64,000 nt of DNA from Catonella sp963545085. Its GTDB lineage: Bacteria; Bacillota; Clostridia; Lachnospirales; Lachnospiraceae. Location of the stretch: the NCBI GenBank assembly GCA_963545085.1, contig CAUUHV010000008.1:14468-78467 (forward strand). Direction: 5' to 3'. Shown piece after piece: positions 8,518-16,771 of the stretch; the first letter of the stretch is position 1; every line of letters begins with the position of its first letter. The notes under the pieces are model-generated. The model did no database searches and was not told the origin of the DNA. It worked only from the letters and a program-made list of their open reading frames with translations. Made by a program: the position numbers and the translations under genes.

Positions 8518-9390
8518 TCATTCAACTATCTCTTTATAACACTCCGGACGCCTATCTCTCATAAGCCCCCATTCTAAGCGGGCGGTGTTGATTTCGTCAA
8601 GGTCGAAAGTCTGTATCAGAACTTCTTCTTTATCTCTTGAAGCTTCTTTAAGAATGTCCCCTGTCATATCGGTTATGAAAGATGAGCCGTAGAAGAGGAG
8701 AGAGGAGGACTGATTTCCATTTTCGGATGACGGAAATACATCTTCTTTGCCGATTCTGTTAGCTGCGATTACAGGAACGATATTTGCTGCTGCATGACCG
8801 GTCATAGTCCTCTGCCAGTGCGGTTTGCTGTCGGTATTAAGTATAGGCTCCGAGCCGATTGCTGTAGGAAAAAGAAGAAGCTCCGCTCCGTTTATAACAA
8901 GAGATCTTGCGGTTTCGGGAAACCACTGATCCCAACATATTCCTATACCGATTTTACCAAAACGGGTATCCCAAACCTTAAAGCCGGTATTTCCAGGTGT
9001 GAAATAGAATTTTTCCTGATAAAAGTGGTCATCAGGAATATGAGTTTTTCTGTAAACACCTAAGAGTTTTCCGCTGTCTATTACGGCTATACTGTTGTAA
9101 AGTACATTTCCCGCCTTTTCATAAAAACTTACAGGAATAACAGTACCGGTTTTTTTGCTTACCTCTGTAAAATGTATAACGGCATCATTTTCTTCTACGG
9201 GTTTAGCAAAAGAGTAGTAGTCGTATCTTCTTTCCTGACAAAAGTACCGTCTTTCAAAAAGCTCGGGAAGTAATATGAGCTTTGCGCCCTTTTCTATGGC
9301 TTCATGCGTGAGTGCATTCGCTTTTTCTATACTTTTTAAAGGGTCATTAAAACAAGCCATCTGAATTGCGGCTACAGTTATATTTCGCAT
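8518..9390 (-). CDS. aguB: N-carbamoylputrescine amidase
   Basis: Hydrolyses N-carbamoylputrescine to putrescine, CO2 and ammonia; last step of the agmatine route. 290 residues, the usual length for this nitrilase-superfamily enzyme. The catalytic triad is visible: Glu43 (LLPELFE), Lys115 (YRKTHIPDD) and Cys152 (GICWDQWFPE). The HIPDD and FYFTPGNTGF segments are characteristic of AguB over other nitrilases. Start ATG with AAGGAG six bases upstream. Last gene of the polyamine operon, 92 bp after aguA. Confidence 0.96.
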   Translation of the reverse strand: MRNITVAAIQMACFNDPLKSIEKANALTHEAIEKGAKLILLPELFERRYFCQERRYDYYSFAKPVEENDAVIHFTEVSKKTGTVIPVSFYEKAGNVLYNSIAVIDSGKLLGVYRKTHIPDDHFYQEKFYFTPGNTGFKVWDTRFGKIGIGICWDQWFPETARSLVINGAELLLFPTAIGSEPILNTDSKPHWQRTMTGHAAANIVPVIAANRIGKEDVFPSSENGNQSSSLLFYGSSFITDMTGDILKEASRDKEEVLIQTFDLDEINTARLEWGLMRDRRPECYKEIVE

Positions 9391-9482
9391 GGAAAACTCC
9401 TTTTATGTATTCGGTTTAAAACTTATACTCTAAAAAACGGACACTTTCTCTTGAATTCAATGGAAACGGTGCTGAAATATTT

Positions 9483-10601
9483 TTAAAATCTGTAAAAGTC
9501 AGGTATCTGACTTGTGACACAGTGAATATTTCCGCCGCCGACAAGGATACTTCTTGAAGCTATAGGAACCGTTTTCTTTTCGGGAAAAAGCTTCGACAGC
9601 ATTAAAACAGCTTTTTCATCATTTTCATCACCGAACTGCGGCACTAATACGGAGAAATTGCTGATATAAAAATTTACATAGCTTGCCGCAAGCCTTTCTC
9701 CTATTTCTCTTTCGGTTTCACCGTCCTCAAAATCATAGCCTTTTATATCTTCTTCGGTTATGAGTACGGGCTTTTTAGGGATAGGAAGCTTGTGTATTTT
9801 TAAGCTTCTTCCTTTAGCGTCCGTTCCATTTTTTAAAACCTCATAATCCGCCATACTCATGGCATACTGAGGATCATTTTCATTATCGCACCATGCCAAA
9901 ACAACCTCGCCGGGCTTGACAAAGGCACAGATATTATCCACATGCTCATTGGTTTCATCGTTATATATACCGTAAGGAAGCCAGATTACTTTTTCGGCAC
10001 CCAAATAGGAGAGCAGCAGGTTTTCTATTTCAAATTTTGAAAGCTTCGGATTTCTGCCCTTACTCAGCAGACAAGCTTCGGTAACAATTACGGTTCCTTC
10101 ACCGTCGGAGTGAATGGAGCCGCCCTCAAGCACGAATCCTTGCGGATGGCAATCATAATAGTCACAATTTATATATTTACAAAAAGAGCCTGCCAAAGCG
10201 TCATCATTTTTATAAGATGGAAGAAGTCCGTCATAATCGCCGCCCCAGGCATTAAATACCCAGTCTATACCTCGTATCTTTCCGGAGTTTATCACAAAAG
10301 TAGGCGCGGTATCTCTTGTCCATGCATCATCGGTAGGTAAATTTACCACATCTATAAGATTAAGCTCATCCTCGGTAAAAAAAGAGGATAATTCGTCAGT
10401 ATGTTTCTTATCGCAGATAAGAAAGACCCGTTCGCCCTTTATAATATTTTTAATTATTTCAGCGAAAACGGGTTTTGCGTTCCTACCGCCATGAGCGAAG
10501 CTTCCTCCTCTTACGGGCCATGCCATAACGGTCGCGTAATGAGGAGAAAATTCGGCAGGCATAAAGAAACCGTCATTTTTAGGAAAACCGTTCTTTATCA
10601 T
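9483..10601 (-). CDS. aguA: Agmatine deiminase
   Basis: Converts agmatine to N-carbamoylputrescine and ammonia. 372 residues, typical for the peptidyl-arginine-deiminase-like family. Recognisable segments: MPAEFSPHYATVMAWP near the N-terminus, the acidic substrate loop TDDAWTRDTAPTFV, and the catalytic cysteine at residue 361 in GGGNIHCVTSQ. Its ATG overlaps the nspC stop in an ATGA arrangement with an AAGGAG site inside nspC, so the two are translationally coupled. Together with AguB it feeds putrescine to the carboxyspermidine enzymes encoded just upstream. Confidence 0.96.
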   Translation of the reverse strand: MIKNGFPKNDGFFMPAEFSPHYATVMAWPVRGGSFAHGGRNAKPVFAEIIKNIIKGERVFLICDKKHTDELSSFFTEDELNLIDVVNLPTDDAWTRDTAPTFVINSGKIRGIDWVFNAWGGDYDGLLPSYKNDDALAGSFCKYINCDYYDCHPQGFVLEGGSIHSDGEGTVIVTEACLLSKGRNPKLSKFEIENLLLSYLGAEKVIWLPYGIYNDETNEHVDNICAFVKPGEVVLAWCDNENDPQYAMSMADYEVLKNGTDAKGRSLKIHKLPIPKKPVLITEEDIKGYDFEDGETEREIGERLAASYVNFYISNFSVLVPQFGDENDEKAVLMLSKLFPEKKTVPIASRSILVGGGNIHCVTSQIPDFYRF

Positions 10602-11776
10602 GAAAGCCTCTCCTTGAAATCGGAATATCCGAAGCGTTTAATTATTTCCGTACTTCCGTCATTTTTTAACGCGACTAAGGTAGGTAAAGGCATACCGTTA
10701 AAAGTATTGTTTTTCACGAAGGTATATATTGCCATATCACTGAAAATGAGCTTGTCATCTATGTTTTTTTCCTCATTGAAGGAAAAATCACCTATTACAT
10801 CACCGGCAAGACAAGTGCAACTTCCAAGTCTGTAGGTAAATTTCTTTTCATAAGGATAGCCGGAGTTGAAAAGAGGTGGGCGGTAAGGCATTTCTATTAC
10901 ATCCGGTGTGTGGCAGGACGGGCTTAAATCAAGGATAAGATTTGTAATATCACCCGATACCGTTCTGTCAAGTATGGTAGTTACGACATACCCGGCGTCA
11001 AGAGCTATAGCCTCTCCCGGCTCCAGATAAACGTCAAGAGCGTAATTCTTTTTTAAATCGGATATACATTCGCAAAGAATTTCCCAGTTATAATCGCATC
11101 TTGTTATATGGTGTCCTCCGCCGAAGTTTATCCATTTCATATTTTTTAATAAATCGCCGAATTTTTCAAGCACAACCTTTAATGTGTCTCTTAAAGGTTC
11201 CGCTCCCTGCTCACAGAGAGTATGAAAGTGCAGTCCGTCAACTCCGTCTAAAATTCCGGAATCATAATACAGCGCTTCAAAAAGAGCGGCGGAAGTCATA
11301 CCGAGTCTGCTTCCCGGAGAACACGGATCGTAAATACCGTGTCCGTTCTGTGTTGAAAACTCGGGATTTACACGGATACCTATACTGACTCCGTTTGCGA
11401 TACAGTAATCTTTATATTTTCTAAGCTGATTTGCGGAATTAAAAATTATATGGTCACAGATGGTGACAAGTTCTTTAATATCGTCTTCTTTGTAAGCCGG
11501 AGAAAATACATGGGTTTCTCCGCCCATTTCCTCATGCCCGAGTCTTGCTTCGAAAAGTCCGCTCGCTGTGGTTCCGGACAAATATTTTCCTATGAGAGGA
11601 TAGAAGCTGTAGCAGGAAAACGCCTTTTGTGCAAGCAAAATTTTAGCCCCGGAGGTTTCGGCGATATTTTTTAAAATAGCGCAGTTTTCCTCAATCTTTG
11701 CCTCGTCAATAACATAGCAGGGTGTAGGTACATCAGCCAGCACTTTTTTAAGTTCATCGTAATTATTTGAAATCAA
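10598..11776 (-). CDS. nspC: Carboxynorspermidine/carboxyspermidine decarboxylase
   Basis: PLP-dependent, fold III (alanine-racemase-like) decarboxylase that converts carboxyspermidine to spermidine, or carboxynorspermidine to norspermidine. The PLP lysine is Lys51 in ILLAQKAFS; FHTLCEQGAEPL and the ending GSCTCLAGDVIGDF with its cysteine are family signatures. Start: an in-frame GTG at 11789-11791 overlaps the Shine-Dalgarno itself (AGGAGG, 11783-11788), so the TTG at 11774-11776, six bases downstream, is the likely start, giving 392 residues. Third-to-last gene of the operon, coupled to aguA by a 4-bp overlap. Confidence 0.94.
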   Translation of the reverse strand: MISNNYDELKKVLADVPTPCYVIDEAKIEENCAILKNIAETSGAKILLAQKAFSCYSFYPLIGKYLSGTTASGLFEARLGHEEMGGETHVFSPAYKEDDIKELVTICDHIIFNSANQLRKYKDYCIANGVSIGIRVNPEFSTQNGHGIYDPCSPGSRLGMTSAALFEALYYDSGILDGVDGLHFHTLCEQGAEPLRDTLKVVLEKFGDLLKNMKWINFGGGHHITRCDYNWEILCECISDLKKNYALDVYLEPGEAIALDAGYVVTTILDRTVSGDITNLILDLSPSCHTPDVIEMPYRPPLFNSGYPYEKKFTYRLGSCTCLAGDVIGDFSFNEEKNIDDKLIFSDMAIYTFVKNNTFNGMPLPTLVALKNDGSTEIIKRFGYSDFKERLS

Positions 11777-11839
11777 AATTATCCTCCTCACAGCAACACA
11801 GGGAAATCTTAAATTCGGTTTACTTATATAAACCTTATA

Positions 11840-13099
11840 TCAAGGCACTAAAACGGGATTTTCATCTATCTGCCACGGAAGTCCCCATTTGTTAAGTGCC
11901 TCCATATAAGGATCGGGGTCAAACTCATCGGTGGTAAATACGCCGGGACGCTTCCAAGTGCCGTTTACCACAAGCATAGAGCCTATCATTGCGGGAACAC
12001 CGGTCGTGTAACTTATAGCCTGACTTCCGACTTCATTATAGCATTCCTCGTGATCACATACATTATAAATATATAATTTTTTTTCTTTACCGTCTTTAAC
12101 ACCTGTAAAAATACAGCCTATATTCGTTTTGCCCCTGGTACGTGGACCTAAAGAAGCGGGATCGGGCAGCAAAGCCTTAAGAAACTGTATAGGTACTATT
12201 TCCTTTCCTTCATAAGAAATAGGAACTGTGGAAAGCATACCCACATTTTCAAGGCATCTCATGTGGTCAAGATAACTTTGTCCGAAGGTCATGAAAAAGC
12301 GGATTCTCTTTACCTCAGGCATATTTTTGCCGAGTGCTTCTATTTCTTCATGATGAAGCAGATACATATCTTTCTTTCCGACTTTATCAAAATCATATTC
12401 TCTTTTAATACTCATAGCGGGTACTTCCATCCACTTGCCGTTTTCAAGGTAGCTTCCGGGAGCGGAAACTTCTCTTAGATTTATTTCGGGATTGAAGTTT
12501 GTAGCAAAAGCATAGCCGTGGTCACCGCCGTTACAGTCAAGTATATCTATAGTGTCTATTTTGTCAAAATAGTGTTTTTTAGCGTATGCGGCAAATACTG
12601 AAGTAACTCCCGGATCAAAGCCTGTGCCGAGGAGCGCGGTAAGTCCCGCCTTTTCAAATTTTTCTTTATAAGCCCACTGATATGAGTAGTCGAAATAGGC
12701 GGAAAAGCCTTTTTCCTTACAACGGGTTTCATATATCTTTCTCCATTCGGGATCTTCAGTATCCTCGGGCTCATAGTTTGCCGTGTCTATATAGTGGACA
12801 CCGGCTTCAAGGCAGGCATCCATTATAGCTAAATCCTGGTAAGGCAGAGCCACATTTAAAACGGCGTCAGGCTTAAAGTCCTTTATAAGCTTTACCGTAG
12901 ACGCCACATCCATTGCATCTATTTCCGCTGTGGTTATAACGGATTTCGTGCGTCCGCCAAGCTCGTTTTTAAGAGCGTCACATTTTTCTTTGGTTCTGCT
13001 TGCTATAAGAATTTCATTAAAAACCTCACTGTTTGCGGCACATTTGTGTATAGCCACCGAAGCGACACCGCCGCAGCCTATAACTAAAAGTTTTGACAT
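11840..13099 (-). CDS. Carboxynorspermidine/carboxyspermidine dehydrogenase (saccharopine dehydrogenase family)
   Basis: NADPH-dependent enzyme that condenses aspartate semialdehyde with putrescine (or diaminopropane) to carboxyspermidine (or carboxynorspermidine). 419 residues with an N-terminal Rossmann motif VIGCGGVAS (about 6-14) and the saccharopine-dehydrogenase-like body (LNVALPYQDLAIMDACLEAG, then GTGFDPGVTSVFAAY). It is followed in the operon by the decarboxylase that completes spermidine synthesis, which favours this function over lysine-pathway saccharopine dehydrogenase. Start ATG behind AGGAGG. Often named CASDH/CANSDH or Lys1-like. Confidence 0.93.
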   Translation of the reverse strand: MSKLLVIGCGGVASVAIHKCAANSEVFNEILIASRTKEKCDALKNELGGRTKSVITTAEIDAMDVASTVKLIKDFKPDAVLNVALPYQDLAIMDACLEAGVHYIDTANYEPEDTEDPEWRKIYETRCKEKGFSAYFDYSYQWAYKEKFEKAGLTALLGTGFDPGVTSVFAAYAKKHYFDKIDTIDILDCNGGDHGYAFATNFNPEINLREVSAPGSYLENGKWMEVPAMSIKREYDFDKVGKKDMYLLHHEEIEALGKNMPEVKRIRFFMTFGQSYLDHMRCLENVGMLSTVPISYEGKEIVPIQFLKALLPDPASLGPRTRGKTNIGCIFTGVKDGKEKKLYIYNVCDHEECYNEVGSQAISYTTGVPAMIGSMLVVNGTWKRPGVFTTDEFDPDPYMEALNKWGLPWQIDENPVLVP

Positions 13100-13123
13100 A
13101 TTGTTAAACCTCCTGCAAAAATT

Positions 13124-14023
13124 CTATCTTTCAGCCGTATTTTCCGAAAAACGTCCGACTTTTTCTTCTTCCTCAAGAATATCTTCAACATATTTGGGGA
13201 GCATGAAAGCGCCTACATGAAGATTGCTTGTGTAGTACCATGTTTTCAGTCCTCTTTTTTTCCATGAGTCGGGCTTGAAATCGACGATAGGGTGGTACTT
13301 TTTACTTGCGAAGCCGAACATCCAGTAGCCTGACGGACAGGTCGGTATATGCGCCTGATAAACCCTGCTTATAGGAAAACTCGTATATACTTTTCTGTGC
13401 ATTGCTCTGAAAGCTTCTTCATCCTCGTCAAAGAAAGGACTTCCGTGCTGATAAACCATAATTCCGTCATCTTTAAGCGCCTTATAACAGCTTCCGTAAA
13501 ATTCTTTTGTGAAAAGTCCCTCGGTATGGCCGAAAGGATCGGTTGAATCGTTTATTATAAGGTCATATTCGTTCATGCGTCCTCTTAGAAAGCGAAGCCC
13601 GTCCTGATGGCTTATATGCACTCTTTCATCATCGAAACCCTTTACCGCGTCGGGAAAAAATTCTCTGCATACCTCAACCATCTGCTCATCAGGCTCTACA
13701 ACCTCTATTTCAGCTATTTCGGGATAGGAGGTAAGCTCTCTTGCGACACCGCCGTCTCCTCCACCGATTATAAGCACCTTTTTCACATCAGGATGTACGG
13801 ACATCGGAACATGGGTTACCATTTCATTATACACGAATTCGTCCGCTTCGGAAAAGATTATATCACCGTCAAGCATAAGAAATCTTCCGAATTCCTGCGA
13901 TTCGAAAACCTCTATACGCTGAAATTCGCTTTCTGCGCTGTAAAGCTGCTTATTTACCCTAATTCCCATGCTTACGTTTTCAGTAAACTGCTCGGAAACA
14001 TGTATATTTGTAAAATCGGACAT
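13124..14023 (-). CDS. speE: Spermidine synthase-family aminopropyltransferase
   Basis: Transfers an aminopropyl group from decarboxylated S-adenosylmethionine to a polyamine acceptor in characterised members. 299 residues: N-terminal beta domain (to ~75) with SMGIRVNKQLYSAESEFQ, then a Rossmann methyltransferase-like fold with GGGDGG (87-92) and the proton-abstracting aspartate in NDSTDPFG (~157). Preceded by AGGAGGG. Odd point: no AdoMet decarboxylase (speD) is in the window, and the operon already has a complete carboxyspermidine route. The donor or acceptor may differ (for example agmatine), or speD lies elsewhere. Confidence 0.92.
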   Translation of the reverse strand: MSDFTNIHVSEQFTENVSMGIRVNKQLYSAESEFQRIEVFESQEFGRFLMLDGDIIFSEADEFVYNEMVTHVPMSVHPDVKKVLIIGGGDGGVARELTSYPEIAEIEVVEPDEQMVEVCREFFPDAVKGFDDERVHISHQDGLRFLRGRMNEYDLIINDSTDPFGHTEGLFTKEFYGSCYKALKDDGIMVYQHGSPFFDEDEEAFRAMHRKVYTSFPISRVYQAHIPTCPSGYWMFGFASKKYHPIVDFKPDSWKKRGLKTWYYTSNLHVGAFMLPKYVEDILEEEEKVGRFSENTAER

Positions 14024-14032
14024 AAGTCCCTC

Positions 14033-15484
14033 CTATCTTACCAAAACCTCAAGAAATCCGACATCCGGATCGGCAGTACCTTGAAGACTGCACCCTTTTT
14101 CTTTGGCGTAAAGTATATGGTCGATGATTTTTTTTGTAATAAGCTCACCCGGAGCTAAAATAGGTATGCCCGGCGGATAAGCCATTACGGATTCGCCGGC
14201 GACTCTGCCTGCGGCTTCCTTTATAGGTACGGACTCCTTTTCGGTGTAAAAGGAATATTGAGGGCTTGAAACAACTTCGGGTATTACAGAATCCACAAAA
14301 GCAAGACCGCTTTTTTCTCTTGAATAAAGTCTTTTGATATCCTCAAGAGCTCCTACAAGTCTTTCTATATCCTGAAGTCTGTCGCCGATTGAAATATAAG
14401 CCATGATATTTCCTATGTCGCCGAACTCCATCTGTATATCGTATTCATCTCTTAAAAGATCGTAAATTTCTATTCCGGTAAGCCCTATGTCCTTTGTGTA
14501 TACACAGAGCTTGGTAACATCGAAATCAAAAACGCTTGTTCCGTTTATAAGCTCCTTGCCGTAAGCGTAATAGCCGTCTATCGTATTTATTTCGGTTCTT
14601 GCGTACTCAGCCATAGATACGACTTTTTCAAAACTTTCCCTGCCTCGCAGCGCTAAATTTCTTCTTGAAATATCAAGGCTTGAGAGCAGGAGATAGTTAG
14701 CCGAAGTGGTCTGCGTAAGTCCTATTATCTGCCTTACATGCCCCACAGGCATATTTTCTCCCGTAAGGAGAATTGAGCTCTGGGTAAGGCTTCCTCCGGA
14801 TTTATGCATGGAAATGGCAGCCATATCGGCGCCTGCGCGCATGCCGGCAAGAGGCAGATTCTCACCGAAGTAAAGCTGAGTTCCGTGCGCCTCATCGACA
14901 AGCACCTTAATACCTTTCGAGTGAGCGTAATCGGTTATTCCCTTAAGGTCGGAGCAGATGCCGTAGTAGGTAGGGTTGTTTACGAGCACCGCTACCGCGT
15001 CGGGATTATTATCAATAGCTTTTTTTACAGATTCAAGCTCCATGCCGAGCGCCACTCCTATTACCGGATGGATTTCGGGTTTTACGTAAACGGGAACGGC
15101 GCCACAGAGAATAAGAGCATTTATTACGCTTTTATGTACGTTTCTCGGAAGTATGATTTTATCTCCCGCCTTGCAGACGGAAAGTACCATAGCCTGTACC
15201 GAGGAGGTTGTTCCGCCGACCATAAGAAAAGCATGAGCCGCGCCGAAAGCATCCGCCATCAGCTCCTCCGCCTCGGATATTACGGAAACGGGGTTTGAGA
15301 GGTTGTCAAGCGGCTTCATACTGTTTACGTCAAGTCCTACACACTGAGCGCCAAGGAGTTTTACAAGCTCGGGATTGCCGCGTCCTCTTTTGTGTCCCGG
15401 AACGTCAAATGGAACAACGCGTCTTTTCTTAAAGATTTCAAGCGCCTCGCAAATAGGGGCGCGCTTTTGTCTGTCAAGGTTCAT
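14033..15484 (-). CDS. speA: Orn/Lys/Arg decarboxylase, probably arginine decarboxylase
   Basis: PLP fold I decarboxylase of the short (SpeA/YaaO-like) type, 483 residues. The PLP lysine is Lys228 in SMHKSGGSLTQSS; DEAHGTQLYF provides the cofactor-binding aspartate; the C-terminal domain ends AYPPGIPILAPGE. The presence of agmatine deiminase and N-carbamoylputrescine amidase in the same operon argues for arginine as substrate, producing agmatine. First gene of the operon, 9 bp before speE, with AGAGGA before its ATG. Expression appears controlled by the long leader described separately. Confidence 0.93.
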   Translation of the reverse strand: MNLDRQKRAPICEALEIFKKRRVVPFDVPGHKRGRGNPELVKLLGAQCVGLDVNSMKPLDNLSNPVSVISEAEELMADAFGAAHAFLMVGGTTSSVQAMVLSVCKAGDKIILPRNVHKSVINALILCGAVPVYVKPEIHPVIGVALGMELESVKKAIDNNPDAVAVLVNNPTYYGICSDLKGITDYAHSKGIKVLVDEAHGTQLYFGENLPLAGMRAGADMAAISMHKSGGSLTQSSILLTGENMPVGHVRQIIGLTQTTSANYLLLSSLDISRRNLALRGRESFEKVVSMAEYARTEINTIDGYYAYGKELINGTSVFDFDVTKLCVYTKDIGLTGIEIYDLLRDEYDIQMEFGDIGNIMAYISIGDRLQDIERLVGALEDIKRLYSREKSGLAFVDSVIPEVVSSPQYSFYTEKESVPIKEAAGRVAGESVMAYPPGIPILAPGELITKKIIDHILYAKEKGCSLQGTADPDVGFLEVLVR

Positions 15485-15527
15485 GTCAAAATCCTCTTTT
15501 ACATATATTCTTAAGGCAACAAGAAAG

Positions 15528-15725
15528 ACTCCTGCTTTGCAGGATTCTCAGCCTGCGGCGGGTCGTAGAAAGCGACATCTGCATTTTTTTCGCAGCGTGT
15601 TCCCGCCCGGAGGACTTTTTTATTCTATAGTTAATTCCGGAGAAATTTCCTATAGAATAAAAAAACGCCTCAATCACCTTGAGCCGTTGTCATAAAATAA
15701 GCAAGTTAAAAGCAAAACTCCTGCT
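15528..15725 (-). repeat. GC-rich multi-stem element bounded by direct repeat ACTCCTGCT
   Basis: ACTCCTGCT occurs at 15528-15536 and again at 15717-15725. Between them are a TCCTGC/GCAGGA hairpin with a 3-nt loop (15530-15544), an all-GC stem GGCGGG/CCCGCC (15557-15562 with 15602-15607) enclosing two small hairpins (GTCG/CGAC and CTGC/GCAG), and a 15-bp perfect inverted repeat TTTTTTATTCTATAG / CTATAGAATAAAAAA (15616-15630, 15650-15664). The block sits directly upstream of speA and is richer in GC than its surroundings. It may be part of the leader RNA or an inserted small element. Confidence 0.5.
15659..15686 (-). terminator. Intrinsic terminator inside the speA leader
   Basis: On the minus strand the stem CGGCTCAA / TTGAGGCG (one G-G mismatch, loop GGTGA) is followed immediately by seven Ts. 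It lies about 250-275 nt after the predicted transcription start and about 175 nt before the speA ATG, the arrangement of a transcription attenuator. Confidence 0.65.
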
Positions 15726-15940
15726 GTCAGAGTAAATCAGCAAATATCAGATTGCTGCTCTTATTGACTGTTTCACAAGATGATAATGATTGTAGAGTAA
15801 TCAACTTATAAAATCCGGATTAAATCCGTCAATAATGCGGAATAACCGCTACGGCAAGTGACCGCCTGTCCGTAAGGCAAATTCAAATTCGGTCTGATAT
15901 CTGCATGAAAATCGAAAATCTCATACATTTACTAAAAGAA

Positions 15941-15969
15941 ATGATAGCATTATTGAAATATGGTGTCAA
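15941..15969 (-). promoter_or_regulatory. Strong sigma-A promoter of the polyamine operon
   Basis: Minus-strand -35 TTGACA (15964-15969), 17-bp spacer, -10 TATCAT (15941-15946) with TG one base upstream (extended -10). Predicted start near 15934, leaving a leader of about 450 nt before speA. Confidence 0.75.
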
Positions 15970-16020
15970 GAGGGCGAAAGTTAAAAAGAAGAGAAGAATA
16001 AACATCTTTTTTAAGTGTAG

Positions 16021-16050
16021 TTGTTAAATCTACTTGATAAATGGTATAAT
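16021..16050 (+). promoter_or_regulatory. Promoter of rfbC
   Basis: TTGTTA (16021-16026), 18-bp spacer, TATAAT (16045-16050) preceded by TG in the extended -10 position. Predicted start near 16057, about 40 nt before the rfbC ATG. It is divergent from, and about 50 bp away from, the polyamine operon promoter. Confidence 0.65.
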
Positions 16051-16096
16051 AAAAAACACTTGATATTTTGATAAAAATTTCGAAAGAGGCGTACAA

Positions 16097-16666
16097 ATGA
16101 AGAAAACTGAAACGGGCATAAAGGATCTTTGGGTAATAGAGCCGGATGTGTACGGTGACGGCAGAGGCTGGTTCATGGAGAGCTGGTCGGAGGTGAAATT
16201 TGCCGAAATGGGAATATTTTGCAGGTTTGTGCAGGATAATCAGTCCTATTCGGCAAAAAAAGGTACGATGAGAGGACTTCATTTTCAAAAGGGAGAATTT
16301 TCGCAGGCAAAACTTGTAAGGTGCATAAGAGGAGCGGTTTATGATGTTGCGGTGGATTTAAGAAAAAGCTCGCCTACCTTTTTAAAATGGTTCGGAGTGA
16401 AACTTTCCGCCGAAAATAAAAAACAGCTTTTCATACCGAGAGGTTTCGCACACGGCTTTTTGACGCTTACGGACGATGTGGAATTTGCTTATAAGGTAGA
16501 TAATGTTTATGTCCCGTCCTCGGAAGGATTTTTAAGGTATAATGACTCTAAAATAGGTATAAACTGGGAACAGGCTATAGACTTTGAAGGCGTTTTTACC
16601 GTTTCGGAAAGGGATCTTTCGGCACCTCTTTTTGATGAGGCGGGAGAGGATATACTTTTTGAATGA
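16097..16666 (+). CDS. rfbC: dTDP-4-dehydrorhamnose 3,5-epimerase
   Basis: Third enzyme of dTDP-L-rhamnose synthesis, epimerising the 4-keto sugar at C3 and C5. 189 residues, family-typical. The cupin signature is clear: GLHFQKGEFSQAKLVRCIRGAVYDVAVDLR, with catalytic His62 in the GLHFQ motif, and IPRGFAHGFLTL. Start ATG behind AAAGAGG. It stands alone here, without rfbA, rfbB or rfbD, so the rest of the pathway would have to be elsewhere; a relaxed role with another nucleotide sugar cannot be excluded. Confidence 0.94.
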   Translation: MKKTETGIKDLWVIEPDVYGDGRGWFMESWSEVKFAEMGIFCRFVQDNQSYSAKKGTMRGLHFQKGEFSQAKLVRCIRGAVYDVAVDLRKSSPTFLKWFGVKLSAENKKQLFIPRGFAHGFLTLTDDVEFAYKVDNVYVPSSEGFLRYNDSKIGINWEQAIDFEGVFTVSERDLSAPLFDEAGEDILFE

Positions 16667-16771
16667 TATATGCGTTAGTTAAATATCCGGTAACAGTCGC
16701 TATATGGCTCGCTTGCCCCGGTAATAATTCGGTTTCGTACAAAAACATTGAAGAAAGACAGGTGAATATAT

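Larger units (their letters stand above)
15485..15933 (-). promoter_or_regulatory. Structured ~450-nt leader of the polyamine operon (candidate attenuator or riboswitch)
   Basis: Between the mapped-by-eye promoter and the speA start lies a long non-coding leader. Read on the minus strand, it contains: a GACCG/CGGTC stem (15890-15894 with 15860-15864) carrying an inner GCCT/AGGC hairpin whose loop UACGG is complementary to CCGUA just downstream (a possible pseudoknot, 15870-15874 with 15850-15854); a GCGG/CCGC hairpin (15837-15849); a CGGAT/ATCCG hairpin (15816-15828); a CAGCAA/TTGCTG hairpin (15738-15757); then an intrinsic terminator. No minus-strand gene lies upstream that this terminator could serve. 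Riboswitch identity is inference; no known class was recognised. Confidence 0.55.

Noticed and set aside
11777..11791. GTG start for nspC at 11791
   Set aside because: It would place the start codon upstream of and overlapping the AGGAGG ribosome site; TTG 11776 has the correct spacing.
13607..14158. 183-codon plus-strand frame across speE and the end of speA
   Set aside because: Covers two confident minus-strand genes including their junction; implausible composition.
14804..15298. 164-codon plus-strand frame inside speA
   Set aside because: Shadow of the decarboxylase gene; no independent support.
15486..15695. Short frames on both strands (63 and 106 codons) in the speA leader
   Set aside because: They arise from the repeated and inverted sequences of the structured leader; residue composition is not protein-like.
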